38,316 bases of DNA from ZC4RG20 sp964553875. GTDB lineage: Bacteria; Pseudomonadota; Gammaproteobacteria; Steroidobacterales; Rariloculaceae. The stretch covers positions 1 to 38,316 of the forward strand of contig CAZKNH010000023.1 in NCBI GenBank assembly GCA_964553875.1. Reading direction: 5' to 3'. The translations under genes were made by a program, and so were the position numbers. Below are positions 6,993 through 17,959 of the stretch, piece by piece (position 1 is the stretch's first letter; each line of letters starts with the position of its first letter). Under the pieces are notes generated by a model that was given only the letters and a program-made list of their open reading frames with translations, was not told the origin of the DNA and did not search any database.

Positions 6993-8243
6993 ATGCCGCC
7001 GGTCCGCCGCCGCGCCGTAGGGAATCTGGAGGAGCAGACGTTCGCGGTCGTCATGGCCGGCGGCAACGGTACGCGCCTCAAGGGGCTCACGCGCTGGGAC
7101 TGCAAGCCCGCCCTGCCCTTCGGCGGCCTGTATCGCAACATCGACTTCCCGCTGTCGAACTGCGTGAACTCGGGAATTCGCCGCATCGGCGTGCTGACGC
7201 AGTACAAAGCGCATTCGCTGATCCAGCACGTCGTCCGCGGCTGGAGCTTCCTGCGTCCCGAGCTCGGCGAATACGTCGAGCTCTGGCCCGCGCAGCAGCG
7301 TACGGGAGCGCGCTGGTACGCGGGCACCGCAGACGCGGTCTATCAGAACCTCGAGATGATCATGGAGCGGGCGCCCGCGTACGTGCTCGTGCTCGCCGGC
7401 GATCACGTCTACAAGATGGACTACCGGCCGATGATCGAGGCGCACGCGGCGAGCGGCGCGGAGGCGACCGTCGGCTGCATCGAGGTGCCGATCGCCGAGG
7501 CCCGCGAGTTTGGCGTGATGAGCGTGGACCGCCGCGGCCGCGTCGACGCGTTCGAGGAGAAGCCCGCGAATCCGAAGGGCCTTCCCGACCGCCCGGACGT
7601 CGCGCTCGGCTCGATGGGGATCTACGTATTCAATCGCGACTTCCTGTTCGACGTGCTGACGAGAGACGCGGCCGATGCATCGTCGAGTCACGACTTCGGC
7701 AGGAACATCCTGCCGCCGATGGTGCGGGACGGCCTCGTCTTCGCGTACGCGTTTCGCGACGCCGACGGCGGCCGCGGCTACTGGCGCGACGTCGGCACGC
7801 TCGAGAGTTACTGGCGCGCGAACATGGACCTGCTCGATGAGGAGCCTCCGCTCGATCTCGCCGATCAGGCGTGGCCCGTCTGGACGCATCAGCCGGTGCA
7901 ATCGCCGGCGCGCTTCGTCACGGGTGGCACCGCGACCCGCTCGATCGTCGCCCCCGGATGTATCGTCGGCGGCCGCGCGCACCGGTCCGTGCTGTTCACC
8001 GGATGCTCGATCGAGAAAGGCGCTTCGCTCGAGAGTTGCCTCGTGCTGCCGGGCGCACGCATCGGGCGCGGCGCCCGGCTCGCCAACGTCATCGTCGACA
8101 GCGGCTGCGAGATCCCCGAAGGCTACGTCTGCGATGCGCGGAGCGCCGCGGCGACGGAAGGCGAGCACGTCGTCCTCGTCACGGCCGAGACGCTCCGCGG
8201 CGAGGGCTCGGCAGGAAGAACGGGCGTCAAGGTCGCAGCGTGA
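6993..8243 (+). CDS. glgC: Glucose-1-phosphate adenylyltransferase
   Basis: GlgC makes ADP-glucose from glucose-1-phosphate and ATP, the committed step of bacterial glycogen synthesis. The 416-residue length is normal. The nucleotidyltransferase domain (about 15-280) shows VVMAGGNGTRLKGLT, KPALPFGGLYRNIDFPLSNC, YAGTADAVYQN, LVLAGDHVYKMDY, FEEKP and GSMGIYVF. A left-handed beta-helix follows, with hexapeptide-like repeats (RSIVAPGCIVGGRAHRSVLF and onward). ATG 6993 has GGAGAAAC a few bases upstream. The stop overlaps the next gene by four bases (GTGA), so synthesis is coupled to an ATP-grasp protein rather than to glgA or glgB, which are absent here. A sigma-54-like site lies upstream. Confidence 0.95.
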   Translation: MPPVRRRAVGNLEEQTFAVVMAGGNGTRLKGLTRWDCKPALPFGGLYRNIDFPLSNCVNSGIRRIGVLTQYKAHSLIQHVVRGWSFLRPELGEYVELWPAQQRTGARWYAGTADAVYQNLEMIMERAPAYVLVLAGDHVYKMDYRPMIEAHAASGAEATVGCIEVPIAEAREFGVMSVDRRGRVDAFEEKPANPKGLPDRPDVALGSMGIYVFNRDFLFDVLTRDAADASSSHDFGRNILPPMVRDGLVFAYAFRDADGGRGYWRDVGTLESYWRANMDLLDEEPPLDLADQAWPVWTHQPVQSPARFVTGGTATRSIVAPGCIVGGRAHRSVLFTGCSIEKGASLESCLVLPGARIGRGARLANVIVDSGCEIPEGYVCDARSAAATEGEHVVLVTAETLRGEGSAGRTGVKVAA

Positions 8244-9736
8244 ACGCCAACCTTGCGGAAGCCCTCGGACGGGGTTCGCGCGAGGGCACGATCGACTGGA
8301 GCGCGTATCGGACCCCGACGTTCGACGAGCTGCTCGAGCCCGACGGCGAGCCGCGGCCTGCGGCCCGCCGGCTCGTCGACTATCTCGCGGGGCTCTCCGA
8401 GCGCGAGCTCGCGGAGCGCAAGCTCGCCGCCGAGCTCGTCGCCCGCGTCAACGGCATCACGTTCACGGTCTACTCCGACGGACGCAACGTCGATCGCACG
8501 CTGCCGTTCGACCTGATCCCGCGCGTCATCTCGCACGACGAATGGCAGCGGACGGAAGCGGGCCTCGCGCAGCGGATCCGCGCGCTGAACGCGTTCATCG
8601 CCGACGTGTACGGCGAGCAGCGCATCGTCAAGGATCGCGTCTTCCCGAAGTTCCTGCTCGAGGGCTCCGCGAACTTCAGGCCGCAGTGCGTCGGCGTGAA
8701 GCCGCCGCTCGGCATCTGGGCGCACGTCTGCGGCTCGGATCTCGTGCGCGACCGCGACGGCACGCTCTACGTGCTCGAGGACAACCTGCGCATCCCGAGC
8801 GGCGTGTCGTACATGCTCGAGAACCGGCAGATCACGAAGCGCGTGTTCCCTGAGCTCTTCGACACGACGTCGATCCTGCCGGTCGACGACTATCCGGCCC
8901 AGCTCTACGACACGCTCGCCGCGCTGTCGCCTCGGCCCGGCACCGAGCCCGTCATCGTCGTGCTGACGCCGGGCGTCTTCAACAGTGCGTACTTCGAGCA
9001 CGCATATCTTGCGCAGTCGATGGGCGTCGAGCTCGTCGAAGGCTCGGACCTCTTCGTGGGCGACGACGATTGCACGTACATGCGCACGGTGTACGGCCCA
9101 CAGCGCGTCGACGTGGTCTATCGTCGGATCGACGACGCGTACCTCGATCCCGAAGTCTTCCGCCCGGACTCCGTGCTCGGCGTGCCCGGCCTGATGCGCA
9201 GCTGGCGCGCCGGCAAGGTCGGTCTCGCGAACGCGCCGGGCGCCGGCGTCGCCGACGACAAGGTCGTTTTCGCGTACGTGCCGCAGATGATTCGCTACTA
9301 CTTGGGCGAAGAGCCGCTCTTGCCGAACGTGCCGAGCTACCTGTGTCATCAGCCGAAGGCGCGCCGTTACGTGCTCGAGCACCTCGATGAGCTCGTCGTG
9401 AAACCGGCGAACGAGTCGGGCGGCTACGGCATGCTGATCGGTCCTCGCGCGAGCAAACGCGAGCGCGACGAGTTCCGCAAGCGGATCGAGGCCGACCCGC
9501 GCAACTACATCGCGCAGCCGACACTGACGCTGTCGACGGTGCCCGTGATGACGGACGACGGGCCGGCGCCGCGGCACGTGGATCTCAGGCCCTTCATCCT
9601 GTCGCGCGACGACGTATACGTGACGACCGGCGGACTGACGCGCGTCGCGATGAAGGAAGGCTCGCTCGTCGTGAACTCGTCGCAAGGCGGCGGCGCGAAG
9701 GATACCTGGATCGTCGACGTCGAGGACGACGGGTGA
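8240..9736 (+). CDS. Circularly permuted ATP-grasp protein
   Basis: This 498-residue protein belongs to the circularly permuted ATP-grasp family (old names DUF404/DUF407), predicted to form peptide-like amide bonds with ATP. Family signatures are KFLLEGSANFRPQCVGVKPP, YVLEDNLRIPSGVSYMLENR, VYRRIDDAYLDPEVF, the nucleotide-binding VVKPANESGGYGMLIGPRAS, and LRPFILSRDDVYVTTGGLTR near the end. GTG 8240 is chosen because it overlaps the glgC stop by four bases and immediately precedes the conserved region; the same frame is open further upstream inside glgC. It is followed without a gap by an alpha-E protein, the usual partner of this family. The substrate is not established. Confidence 0.9.
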   Translation: MNANLAEALGRGSREGTIDWSAYRTPTFDELLEPDGEPRPAARRLVDYLAGLSERELAERKLAAELVARVNGITFTVYSDGRNVDRTLPFDLIPRVISHDEWQRTEAGLAQRIRALNAFIADVYGEQRIVKDRVFPKFLLEGSANFRPQCVGVKPPLGIWAHVCGSDLVRDRDGTLYVLEDNLRIPSGVSYMLENRQITKRVFPELFDTTSILPVDDYPAQLYDTLAALSPRPGTEPVIVVLTPGVFNSAYFEHAYLAQSMGVELVEGSDLFVGDDDCTYMRTVYGPQRVDVVYRRIDDAYLDPEVFRPDSVLGVPGLMRSWRAGKVGLANAPGAGVADDKVVFAYVPQMIRYYLGEEPLLPNVPSYLCHQPKARRYVLEHLDELVVKPANESGGYGMLIGPRASKRERDEFRKRIEADPRNYIAQPTLTLSTVPVMTDDGPAPRHVDLRPFILSRDDVYVTTGGLTRVAMKEGSLVVNSSQGGGAKDTWIVDVEDDG

Positions 9737-10675
9737 ATGTTGTCCCGGGTCGCCGACAACCTCTACTGGTTCGCGCGCTACGTCCGTCGAGCCGAGAACA
9801 CCGCGCGGCTCGTCGGCGTCGGCAGCCAGCTGCAGCTCGACCTGCCGCGCTCGATTCGCTTCACGTGGCGTCCGTTGATCGACACCGTCGGCGCGAGCGA
9901 AGCGTTCGCCGCGCACTTCTCGGACACCGGCGATCCGACCGGCGTCGACGTGGTCCGCTTCCTGTTGCTGGATCCCCGTAACCCGTCGTCGCTCCGCGTC
10001 TCGATCGAGCGGGCCCGCGAGATCCTGCGCACGATCCGCGACAGCCTGCCGCAGCAAACGTGGGAGGCCGTCAACGATCTCTACCTCTACGTGACCGAGC
10101 ACGGTGACCGGGGCGCCGGCCGGCGCTTCCGCAGCGACTTCCTCGGGCACGTCGTCGATTGCTGCCTGAAGATCTCGGGGCTTCTGACCGCGAACGCGAG
10201 CCGCGACATCGGCTTTCAGTTCATGCGGCTCGGCACCGCGATCGAGCAGGCCGACATGACGACGCGGATCATCGACGCCGGCGCATCCGGGCTCGTCCGC
10301 CCGCGCCACGACGAGGACCGCGACGTCTTCCGCAGCATGCAGTGGATGGCGGTGCTCCGTGCGCTCGAGGCGTATCAGATGTATCGGCGGCACATCCGTC
10401 GGCGTGTCAGCGGCGAGCACGCGCTGCGCTTCCTGCTGCAGGACGACGGCTTCCCCCGCAGCGTCTACTTCTGCATCGTGCGCGCGCAGCGTACGCTGCC
10501 GTCGATGCCGCCGCGGCCGGCCGTCGAGCGCGAGATCAACCGGATCTTCGGGCTGATCCGCAATGCCGATCCGGCAGCGCTCGCCGAGCGCAACCCGGCC
10601 GCGTTCATGGACGAGATCCAGGTCAACCTCGGCCGGCTGCACAACGTGCTGACCGAAGCCTACTTCCGCGCGTAA
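9737..10675 (+). CDS. Alpha-E domain protein (DUF403)
   Basis: This 312-residue alpha-helical protein starts with the diagnostic MLSRVADNLYWFARYVRRAE, rich in the conserved glutamates and arginines that name the alpha-E family. Later it shows QWMAVLRALEAYQMYRR and FCIVRAQRTLP. Alpha-E proteins are nearly always encoded beside a circularly permuted ATP-grasp, often with a transglutaminase-like protease and Anbu, and probably work with the ligase. The ATG directly follows the TGA of the ATP-grasp gene, whose last codons supply GAGGACGACGG as ribosome-binding site. No transglutaminase-like gene is visible in this window, although other loci often have one. Confidence 0.9.
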   Translation: MLSRVADNLYWFARYVRRAENTARLVGVGSQLQLDLPRSIRFTWRPLIDTVGASEAFAAHFSDTGDPTGVDVVRFLLLDPRNPSSLRVSIERAREILRTIRDSLPQQTWEAVNDLYLYVTEHGDRGAGRRFRSDFLGHVVDCCLKISGLLTANASRDIGFQFMRLGTAIEQADMTTRIIDAGASGLVRPRHDEDRDVFRSMQWMAVLRALEAYQMYRRHIRRRVSGEHALRFLLQDDGFPRSVYFCIVRAQRTLPSMPPRPAVEREINRIFGLIRNADPAALAERNPAAFMDEIQVNLGRLHNVLTEAYFRA

Positions 10676-10724
10676 GCACCCCATGCCGCAGACCGCGGCG
10701 CGAGCGGCGCCGAAGGCGCGAGGC

Positions 10725-10748
10725 GCAGGCCCGTCGGACGGGTCCTGC
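10725..10748. terminator. Hairpin between convergent alpha-E and Anbu genes
   Basis: GCAGGCCCGTC (10725-10735) pairs with GACGGGTCCTGC (10737-10748) apart from one bulged base. It lies in the 118-base gap between two convergent genes and could serve as a bidirectional terminator. There is no T-run on either side. Confidence 0.4.
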
Positions 10749-10793
10749 GGGAGCGTCGCGTTCAGCAGGCGGATGTTGGTCCGGCCGTTCCGG

Positions 10794-11621
10794 CTACTGC
10801 TGCTGCGATTCCGCGTCCGCCGGGTCCCGCCGCGGCGTGAACGGGCGCGGCGGCATGCTCGGGACGGAGACATAGGGCTCGGGCTCCGAAGCCGGCTCCC
10901 ACGGGAACCGCGGGAGGCTTCGCACCGCCGCCTCGAGCTTGCGGGACCACGAATCGTGGATCTCCGCGTAGAGCGGCGTATCGGCTTCGAGCCGCATCTG
11001 ATACGAGATCCTGAGATCGCCGTTTCTGATCAGCGCCATGTCGATCGGCAGGCCTACGGACAGATTCGAGCGGATCGTCGAGTCGAGCGACACGATTGCG
11101 CACCGGGCCGCATCCTCGAGGGATGTCTCGGGGCGCACGATGCGATCGAGGATCGGCTTGCCGTACTTCGACTCGCCGATCTGAAGATACGGCGTCTCCG
11201 GCGACGTCGCGATGCAGTTGCCGAGCGGGTAGATCAGGTAGAGCCCGGGCCGCTCACCGGCGATCTGCCCGCCCAGGATCACCGTCGCCTGCACGTTCAC
11301 GGCCTTCGCCTCCTCCTCGCTGATCTTCGCCTGGCTTCCGACCAGCGTCTCGCCGACGTACTCCGCGACGTCGTAGAGATGCTCGTACGTGCGGAGGCTC
11401 CGGGCCGCGTTGGGATCCTCGGCGTCACGCTTCAGCCGCCAGTTCATCAGCTGGGTCGTCGCGAGATTGCCCGCCGAAAGGATCACGAACACGCGGTCGC
11501 CCGGCCACTCGTAGACGTGAAGCTTCCGGTAGACACGGACATCGTCGAAAGAGCCGCTCGTGCGCGTGTCCGCCGCGAACACGAGACCGTCGTTGACTTC
11601 GATCGCGACGCAGTAGGTCAT
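10794..11621 (-). CDS. Anbu, ancestral proteasome-like N-terminal nucleophile hydrolase
   Basis: This 275-residue protein is the bacterial proteasome homologue Anbu (BPH). It begins MTYCVAIEVNDGLVFAADTR; removal of Met exposes Thr as N-terminal nucleophile, and the TRTSG turn is typical. KLHVYEWPGDRVFVILSAGN and MALIRNGDL match the family core. The C-terminal proline-rich tail (residues ~250-275) ends in QQQ. ATG 11621 is chosen because the nucleophile must follow Met directly; the same frame continues about 37 codons upstream with unlike composition. It lies 43 bases after glgP on the same strand, and converges on the ATP-grasp/alpha-E pair that normally accompanies Anbu. Confidence 0.9.
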   Translation of the reverse strand: MTYCVAIEVNDGLVFAADTRTSGSFDDVRVYRKLHVYEWPGDRVFVILSAGNLATTQLMNWRLKRDAEDPNAARSLRTYEHLYDVAEYVGETLVGSQAKISEEEAKAVNVQATVILGGQIAGERPGLYLIYPLGNCIATSPETPYLQIGESKYGKPILDRIVRPETSLEDAARCAIVSLDSTIRSNLSVGLPIDMALIRNGDLRISYQMRLEADTPLYAEIHDSWSRKLEAAVRSLPRFPWEPASEPEPYVSVPSMPPRPFTPRRDPADAESQQQ

Positions 11622-11664
11622 GGCTCGGGGATGGGTGTCGTGAAAGAGACGTTCGAGGCCAGGT

Positions 11665-14187
<2,523 letters not shown>

Positions 14188-14353
14188 CTGCGCGTCGTTC
14201 GATCTTGCTGCGGAATGGTTGCACCCGGCGGAGCAAGAAGCATGCCTCGCGCAGATTCCCCGGTGAGACGACACATTAGCGCGGCAGGCACCGTCGCCGT
14301 GCCGCATCTCGGTGCATCGGCCGAGTTGCGTTGCGCCGAAATCGAGCCTGACC

Positions 14354-14368
14354 GCGCCCCGTGGGCGC
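14354..14368 (-). terminator. Small hairpin after the zinc-ribbon gene
   Basis: GCGCCC-CGT-GGGCGC is a perfect six-base stem just downstream of the minus-strand zinc-ribbon gene and upstream of glgP. It has no T-run, so it is a weak terminator candidate. Confidence 0.25.
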
Positions 14369-14376
14369 CTACGCGC

Positions 14377-14679
14377 CTAGTCGAAGTCGAAGTCGAACAG
14401 CTCGTCGAGGAAGGACTTGCGCTTGCGGTAACGCCGGCGATCGCCGTAGTCCCGCTCGTACCGGTCACGGTCGTAACGGTCGCGCTCGTAGGAGTCCGGC
14501 CGATCATCGTCGCGCTGTCGCGGCGCTTCGCCTTGCGGCATCATCGCCGCCGTCCGCTCGATGATCTTGTCGAGCTCGCCGCGATCGAGCCAAACGCCGC
14601 GGCATTTCGGGCAATAGTCGATCTCGATGCCCTGCCGGTCCGATATCAACAGCTCCGTCTGGTCTACCGGGCACTTCAT
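14377..14679 (-). CDS. TFIIB-type zinc-ribbon protein
   Basis: This 100-residue protein opens with a zf-TFIIB ribbon: MKCPVDQTELL supplies the first cysteine, and IDYCPKCRGVWLDRGELDKI holds the CPxCxGxWLDxGEL signature. The second half is a charged low-complexity tail with repeated RYDRDRYERD-like units, ending in an acidic-aromatic FLDELFDFDFD. Homologues of this ribbon are common in bacteria and their function is unknown; metal or nucleic-acid binding is possible. ATG 14679 has GAGGGAGA eight bases upstream. It is divergent from the SleB-like gene. Confidence 0.85.
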   Translation of the reverse strand: MKCPVDQTELLISDRQGIEIDYCPKCRGVWLDRGELDKIIERTAAMMPQGEAPRQRDDDRPDSYERDRYDRDRYERDYGDRRRYRKRKSFLDELFDFDFD

Positions 14680-14858
14680 GGCCGTCTCCCTCGAAAACTC
14701 GGGCGCCTGGAAGTATTGTATCGGCCCGTCCCGGACGCCGTCCGAAGCACCACGACGACGTCCGCGACTTGCGCGGGCCGCCGCGATCAAGACGCCGGTC
14801 ACAGACGCTCGGCTGACGGCTTCGTAGCTTTGGCCCGAGAGATTGGCGAGGAAGCGTC

Positions 14859-15377
14859 ATGCCGAGGAGTCGAGGCGCCAAGCCGACGAAACGCGCACGC
14901 ACGTCGCGGGTATTCACCTCCGGAACGGCCGCGCTGCTCGCGGCTGCCTTCGGCGCTTCGATGTCGTCCGCCGAGAACGACCCGGCGGAGCCGATCGACG
15001 AGCAGCACCGCTGCCTCGCGCTCACGATGTACTTCGAGGCACGCAGCGAAGGACCGGAAGGCATGCGCGCCGTCGGCTCGGTCGTGCTGAACCGCGTCGA
15101 GAGCGAGCACTTTCCGTCGACGGTGTGCGAAGTCGTCAAGGAAGGCGGCGAGACGCCGCCGTGCCAGTTCTCATGGTGGTGCGACGGTAAGAGCGACGTG
15201 CCTCGCAACGCCGAGCAGTGGCAGACGGCGCTCGCGGTCGCCGCGGCGCTGCTCGAGGACCGCGGCGAGGACCCGACGAACGGCGCGCTCTTCTTCCATG
15301 CCGCGTCGATCTCGGTGCCGTGGCGCGTCGAGCGCACGAAGACGGCCGAGATCCTCGGACACATCTACTACCGCTGA
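14859..15377 (+). CDS. SleB-like cell-wall hydrolase
   Basis: This 172-residue exported protein belongs to the Hydrolase_2 (SleB/CwlJ) family, which cuts peptidoglycan glycan strands. A basic N-terminus and hydrophobic stretch (SGTAALLAAAFGASMSSAEN, about 21-40) act as export signal. The domain follows: CLALTMYFEARSEGPEGMRA with the expected catalytic Glu60, VGSVVLNRVES, then CQFSWWCDGKSD and GALFFHA. In non-sporulating bacteria these enzymes probably remodel the wall in the periplasm. ATG 14859 has GAGGAAGC a few bases upstream. The gene is monocistronic and converges on hpnB. Confidence 0.85.
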   Translation: MPRSRGAKPTKRARTSRVFTSGTAALLAAAFGASMSSAENDPAEPIDEQHRCLALTMYFEARSEGPEGMRAVGSVVLNRVESEHFPSTVCEVVKEGGETPPCQFSWWCDGKSDVPRNAEQWQTALAVAAALLEDRGEDPTNGALFFHAASISVPWRVERTKTAEILGHIYYR

Positions 15378-15423
15378 GCCGGGTCGCGCTGATCTGTCCT
15401 TAGCCGGTCGAGATCGGCCGCGC

Positions 15424-16554
15424 TCACTCGGAGGCAGCGTACGCCCGTCCCTTCCATTCGGCCCGCACGCCGCGCCAATAGCCGAGCGCGGAATCGATCG
15501 TCATGCCGAGATAGAGCACCGCCGCAAGAGGTAATGTCGTGACCCACCACGCGGGCAGCCGATAGAAGCGCACGACCGGGTAATACGCGGCACCCATTGC
15601 GGCGAGCGCGCCGGTGCCCGCCGCGACGCCGAGCACGGACGGGGACGCGACGATCGCGGCGATCGGAGCGACGAACACGACGAGCATCGCCGCGATCGTC
15701 GCCGCGAGCAATACCTTCGAGTAACGAAGCTGCGTGAACGCCGTTCGGCTCACCATCCGCCAGAAATCGCCGAAGGCGTAAGGGCGCAGGCTCCGGACCG
15801 AGCGACTCATTCCGATCCAGAGGCGAAAGCCCTGCCGCTTCAGCAGAGCCGCGAGCGTGCAATCGTCGATCAGCGCCTCGCGGAGCGCGGCAAAACCGCC
15901 GATGGCCCGCAACGCGTCCGTCGAAACGAGAATGCAGCCGCCCGCGGCGGCCGCGACACGGCTTCGGGGCGAGCCCGCGAGCGCAAACGGATAGATCAGC
16001 TTGAAGAAGAACACGAACGGCGGCGAGAGGAGCCGCTCCGCGAACGTCTCGCAGCGCAGCGTCGCCATGATCGACACGAGATCCGCGCCCGTCTCGCGCG
16101 AGCGTTCGACGAGCGCGGCGATCGTGCCGGGTGCGAGCTCGATGTCCGCATCGAGCAGCAGCACGCGGGAGCGGCTCACGTGCTCGAGGCCCTGATGCAG
16201 CGCCCAGAGCTTCCCGCTCCATCCCGCGGGCCGCGGACGGCCCGCGACGACACGCAGCGTGAACGGCAAAGCGGCCGCGAGCTTCGAAAGGATCGCGCCC
16301 GTGCCGTCGTCCGATTCGTCGTCGACGACGATCACGTCGAGGCCCGGCCCCTGCGCCGCGAGCGCAGCGAGCGTGCGCTCGATCACGGCCGCCTCGTTTC
16401 GTGCCGGGATCAGCACGGTCACGCCGTCGAGCGGTCGAGCTTCGCCCTTCGCTTCGAGCCGCTCACGGACACGATGCGGTTGCCAAGGCAGCAGCAACAC
16501 TGCGACCCACGCCGCGAGCGCGGCGCAGGCGAGGACGGTCAGCGCGCCTGTCAC
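15424..16554 (-). CDS. hpnB: Hopene-associated glycosyltransferase HpnB-like
   Basis: This 376-residue membrane-bound family 2 glycosyltransferase has an N-terminal transmembrane helix (TVLACAALAAWVAVLLLPW), a GT2 core with VTVLIPARNEAAVIE, VIVVDDESDDGT, LLLDADIEL and DDCTLAALLKRQGFRLW, and three or four C-terminal helices. The closing MTIDSALGYWRG and EWKGRAYA are features I associate with HpnB of hopanoid clusters. Its exact reaction is unsettled. No other hopanoid gene lies in the window. The start is GTG 16554, without a strong Shine-Dalgarno and 43 bases after the DUF6152-type gene, so the two are probably cotranscribed. Confidence 0.8.
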   Translation of the reverse strand: MTGALTVLACAALAAWVAVLLLPWQPHRVRERLEAKGEARPLDGVTVLIPARNEAAVIERTLAALAAQGPGLDVIVVDDESDDGTGAILSKLAAALPFTLRVVAGRPRPAGWSGKLWALHQGLEHVSRSRVLLLDADIELAPGTIAALVERSRETGADLVSIMATLRCETFAERLLSPPFVFFFKLIYPFALAGSPRSRVAAAAGGCILVSTDALRAIGGFAALREALIDDCTLAALLKRQGFRLWIGMSRSVRSLRPYAFGDFWRMVSRTAFTQLRYSKVLLAATIAAMLVVFVAPIAAIVASPSVLGVAAGTGALAAMGAAYYPVVRFYRLPAWWVTTLPLAAVLYLGMTIDSALGYWRGVRAEWKGRAYAASE

Positions 16555-16597
16555 GACGAGTGGAACCGGGCGACGCGGCGAGACCCTGCGGGATACA

Positions 16598-17818
16598 TCA
16601 ATCCCAGAAAATCAGAAAATCCCACCACGGCTTCTTCTCGCCGTCGCCGGGCGAGGACGTCTCCCGGTAGGTTCGGTCCTCGCAGGGGGTCGTGCCCTGA
16701 TACGGCAGGTCCGAGAGCAGCACCGTGTCCGAGCCCGTGTACTGGCCCACGAAGTAGAGCGGATCCTCGGCGACGTAATCACGCCTGAGCGCCATCCGTT
16801 CGGGATCGAGCGTGAAGCGCTCGACGACGTGCAGCTGATCGCTGTGCGGGATGCGGCCGTCGGCAGACAGGATGCCCGGCGCGAAGCCGATCGTATCGAC
16901 GATCAGCACGTCGTTCTCCCAGCGGCCGATCGAATGGCCGGCCACGCTCGGCTCGATATCGGCCGGATGCTCGTCCATGTCGAGATGGATCGTCCGCTCG
17001 ATGCCCATCGAGCCGTAGAGCAGCCGGATCTCGGTCTCGCTCTGGATGATCCGATTGACGTCCATCTCGAACGTCCAGTCGAACAAAATGTTCGTCGGCT
17101 CGCAGCGGAGCCGCGGATTGTCCTCGGACGCGAGGTCGAGGCTGTCGATGACGGCGCGCCCCGCGTCGGTCAGCGGCATCGCGCTCGGTCGACGATTCCA
17201 ATACGCGTCGACCGGATCCTCCTCCATCGACAGCGGCGTGCCGCGCGCGCCGGGAAAGCCTGCACCGCCGCCCGGAACCTCGCCCGGCGAGAACCGGTCG
17301 GCGATCGAGATCGGCACGAGCGTGCCCGCCTGGCCGCGCGGATCCGTCATCACACGCTGCTCGGCCGCCCAGTCCCCGGCGATATACGGGTCGCCGTTCG
17401 GCAGCCGCGCCGGCCGTTCCGCCGGCGGCGGGACCTCGGGCTCCTTGAGCTGGCCGTATCGATCGATACTGCGGCCGTCCGCGAAGTACGCCGTCGCGAG
17501 ATAGCACGTCGTCGGATCGCGTCGGTCCGGCGAGCCGTGGACGCGGATGCGCGTGCCCGGGGCGAACATCTCCTCGGTCCAGCCCGATCGGCGCAGCACG
17601 GTCGCCCCGCGCATCTCGCACCGCCACGATGCGGCCTCGCCGTCCGGCCCGGTCACGTCGAGGTAGAGCCACGAGTGCGGGTTGATGAACTCGACGCCGG
17701 TGACGACGCCTTCGAGCTCGATATCCCGGTTCAGATCGAAGTTCGCGACGCCGTGGTGGCCGTGCGCCACGCCCGCGAAAATGAGCCCGGCGAGTGCCGA
17801 GCACGCCCTGCTCGTCAT
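16598..17818 (-). CDS. Exported DUF6152-type protein
   Basis: This protein of about 406 residues starts with a signal peptide (MTSRACSALAGLIFAGVAHG). The N-terminal domain HHGVANFDLNRDIELEGVVT, then EFINPHSWLYLDV, is the DUF6152 pattern, a small beta-barrel-like domain of unknown role. The C-terminal two thirds (about 200-400) contain NILFDWTFEMDVNRI, EIRLLYGSMGIERTIHLDM, IGRWENDVLIVDTIGF and DQLHVVERFTLDPE, a pattern common in exported proteobacterial proteins with no known activity. ATG 17818 is preferred because GGGGGA lies five bases upstream; ATG 17824 is too close to it. The gene lies between a TonB receptor and hpnB, all leftward. Confidence 0.75.
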   Translation of the reverse strand: MTSRACSALAGLIFAGVAHGHHGVANFDLNRDIELEGVVTGVEFINPHSWLYLDVTGPDGEAASWRCEMRGATVLRRSGWTEEMFAPGTRIRVHGSPDRRDPTTCYLATAYFADGRSIDRYGQLKEPEVPPPAERPARLPNGDPYIAGDWAAEQRVMTDPRGQAGTLVPISIADRFSPGEVPGGGAGFPGARGTPLSMEEDPVDAYWNRRPSAMPLTDAGRAVIDSLDLASEDNPRLRCEPTNILFDWTFEMDVNRIIQSETEIRLLYGSMGIERTIHLDMDEHPADIEPSVAGHSIGRWENDVLIVDTIGFAPGILSADGRIPHSDQLHVVERFTLDPERMALRRDYVAEDPLYFVGQYTGSDTVLLSDLPYQGTTPCEDRTYRETSSPGDGEKKPWWDFLIFWD

Positions 17819-17959
17819 GGTCATCCCCCGTTTTCGCGCCGGCCCGCGTTCGCGCGGGCCGAAACGAGTGTAGCTCGCCGGATGGCCGAAGTCCCCGGGG
17901 GACGGCTCCCCGTCCGACGGCGGGCCGAAGCCCGCCGTCGCGAACGGCGAGTTGCGCCG

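Noticed and set aside
8123..10873. 916-codon open frame on the minus strand
   Set aside because: It lies opposite the end of glgC and the ATP-grasp and alpha-E genes, all firmly assigned on the plus strand. The translation is a non-globular arginine/aspartate/alanine-rich string.
14400..14500. Repeated GACCGTTACGAC-like units as a possible DNA repeat
   Set aside because: They encode the RYDRDRYERD low-complexity tail of the zinc-ribbon protein, so the repetition is explained at the protein level.
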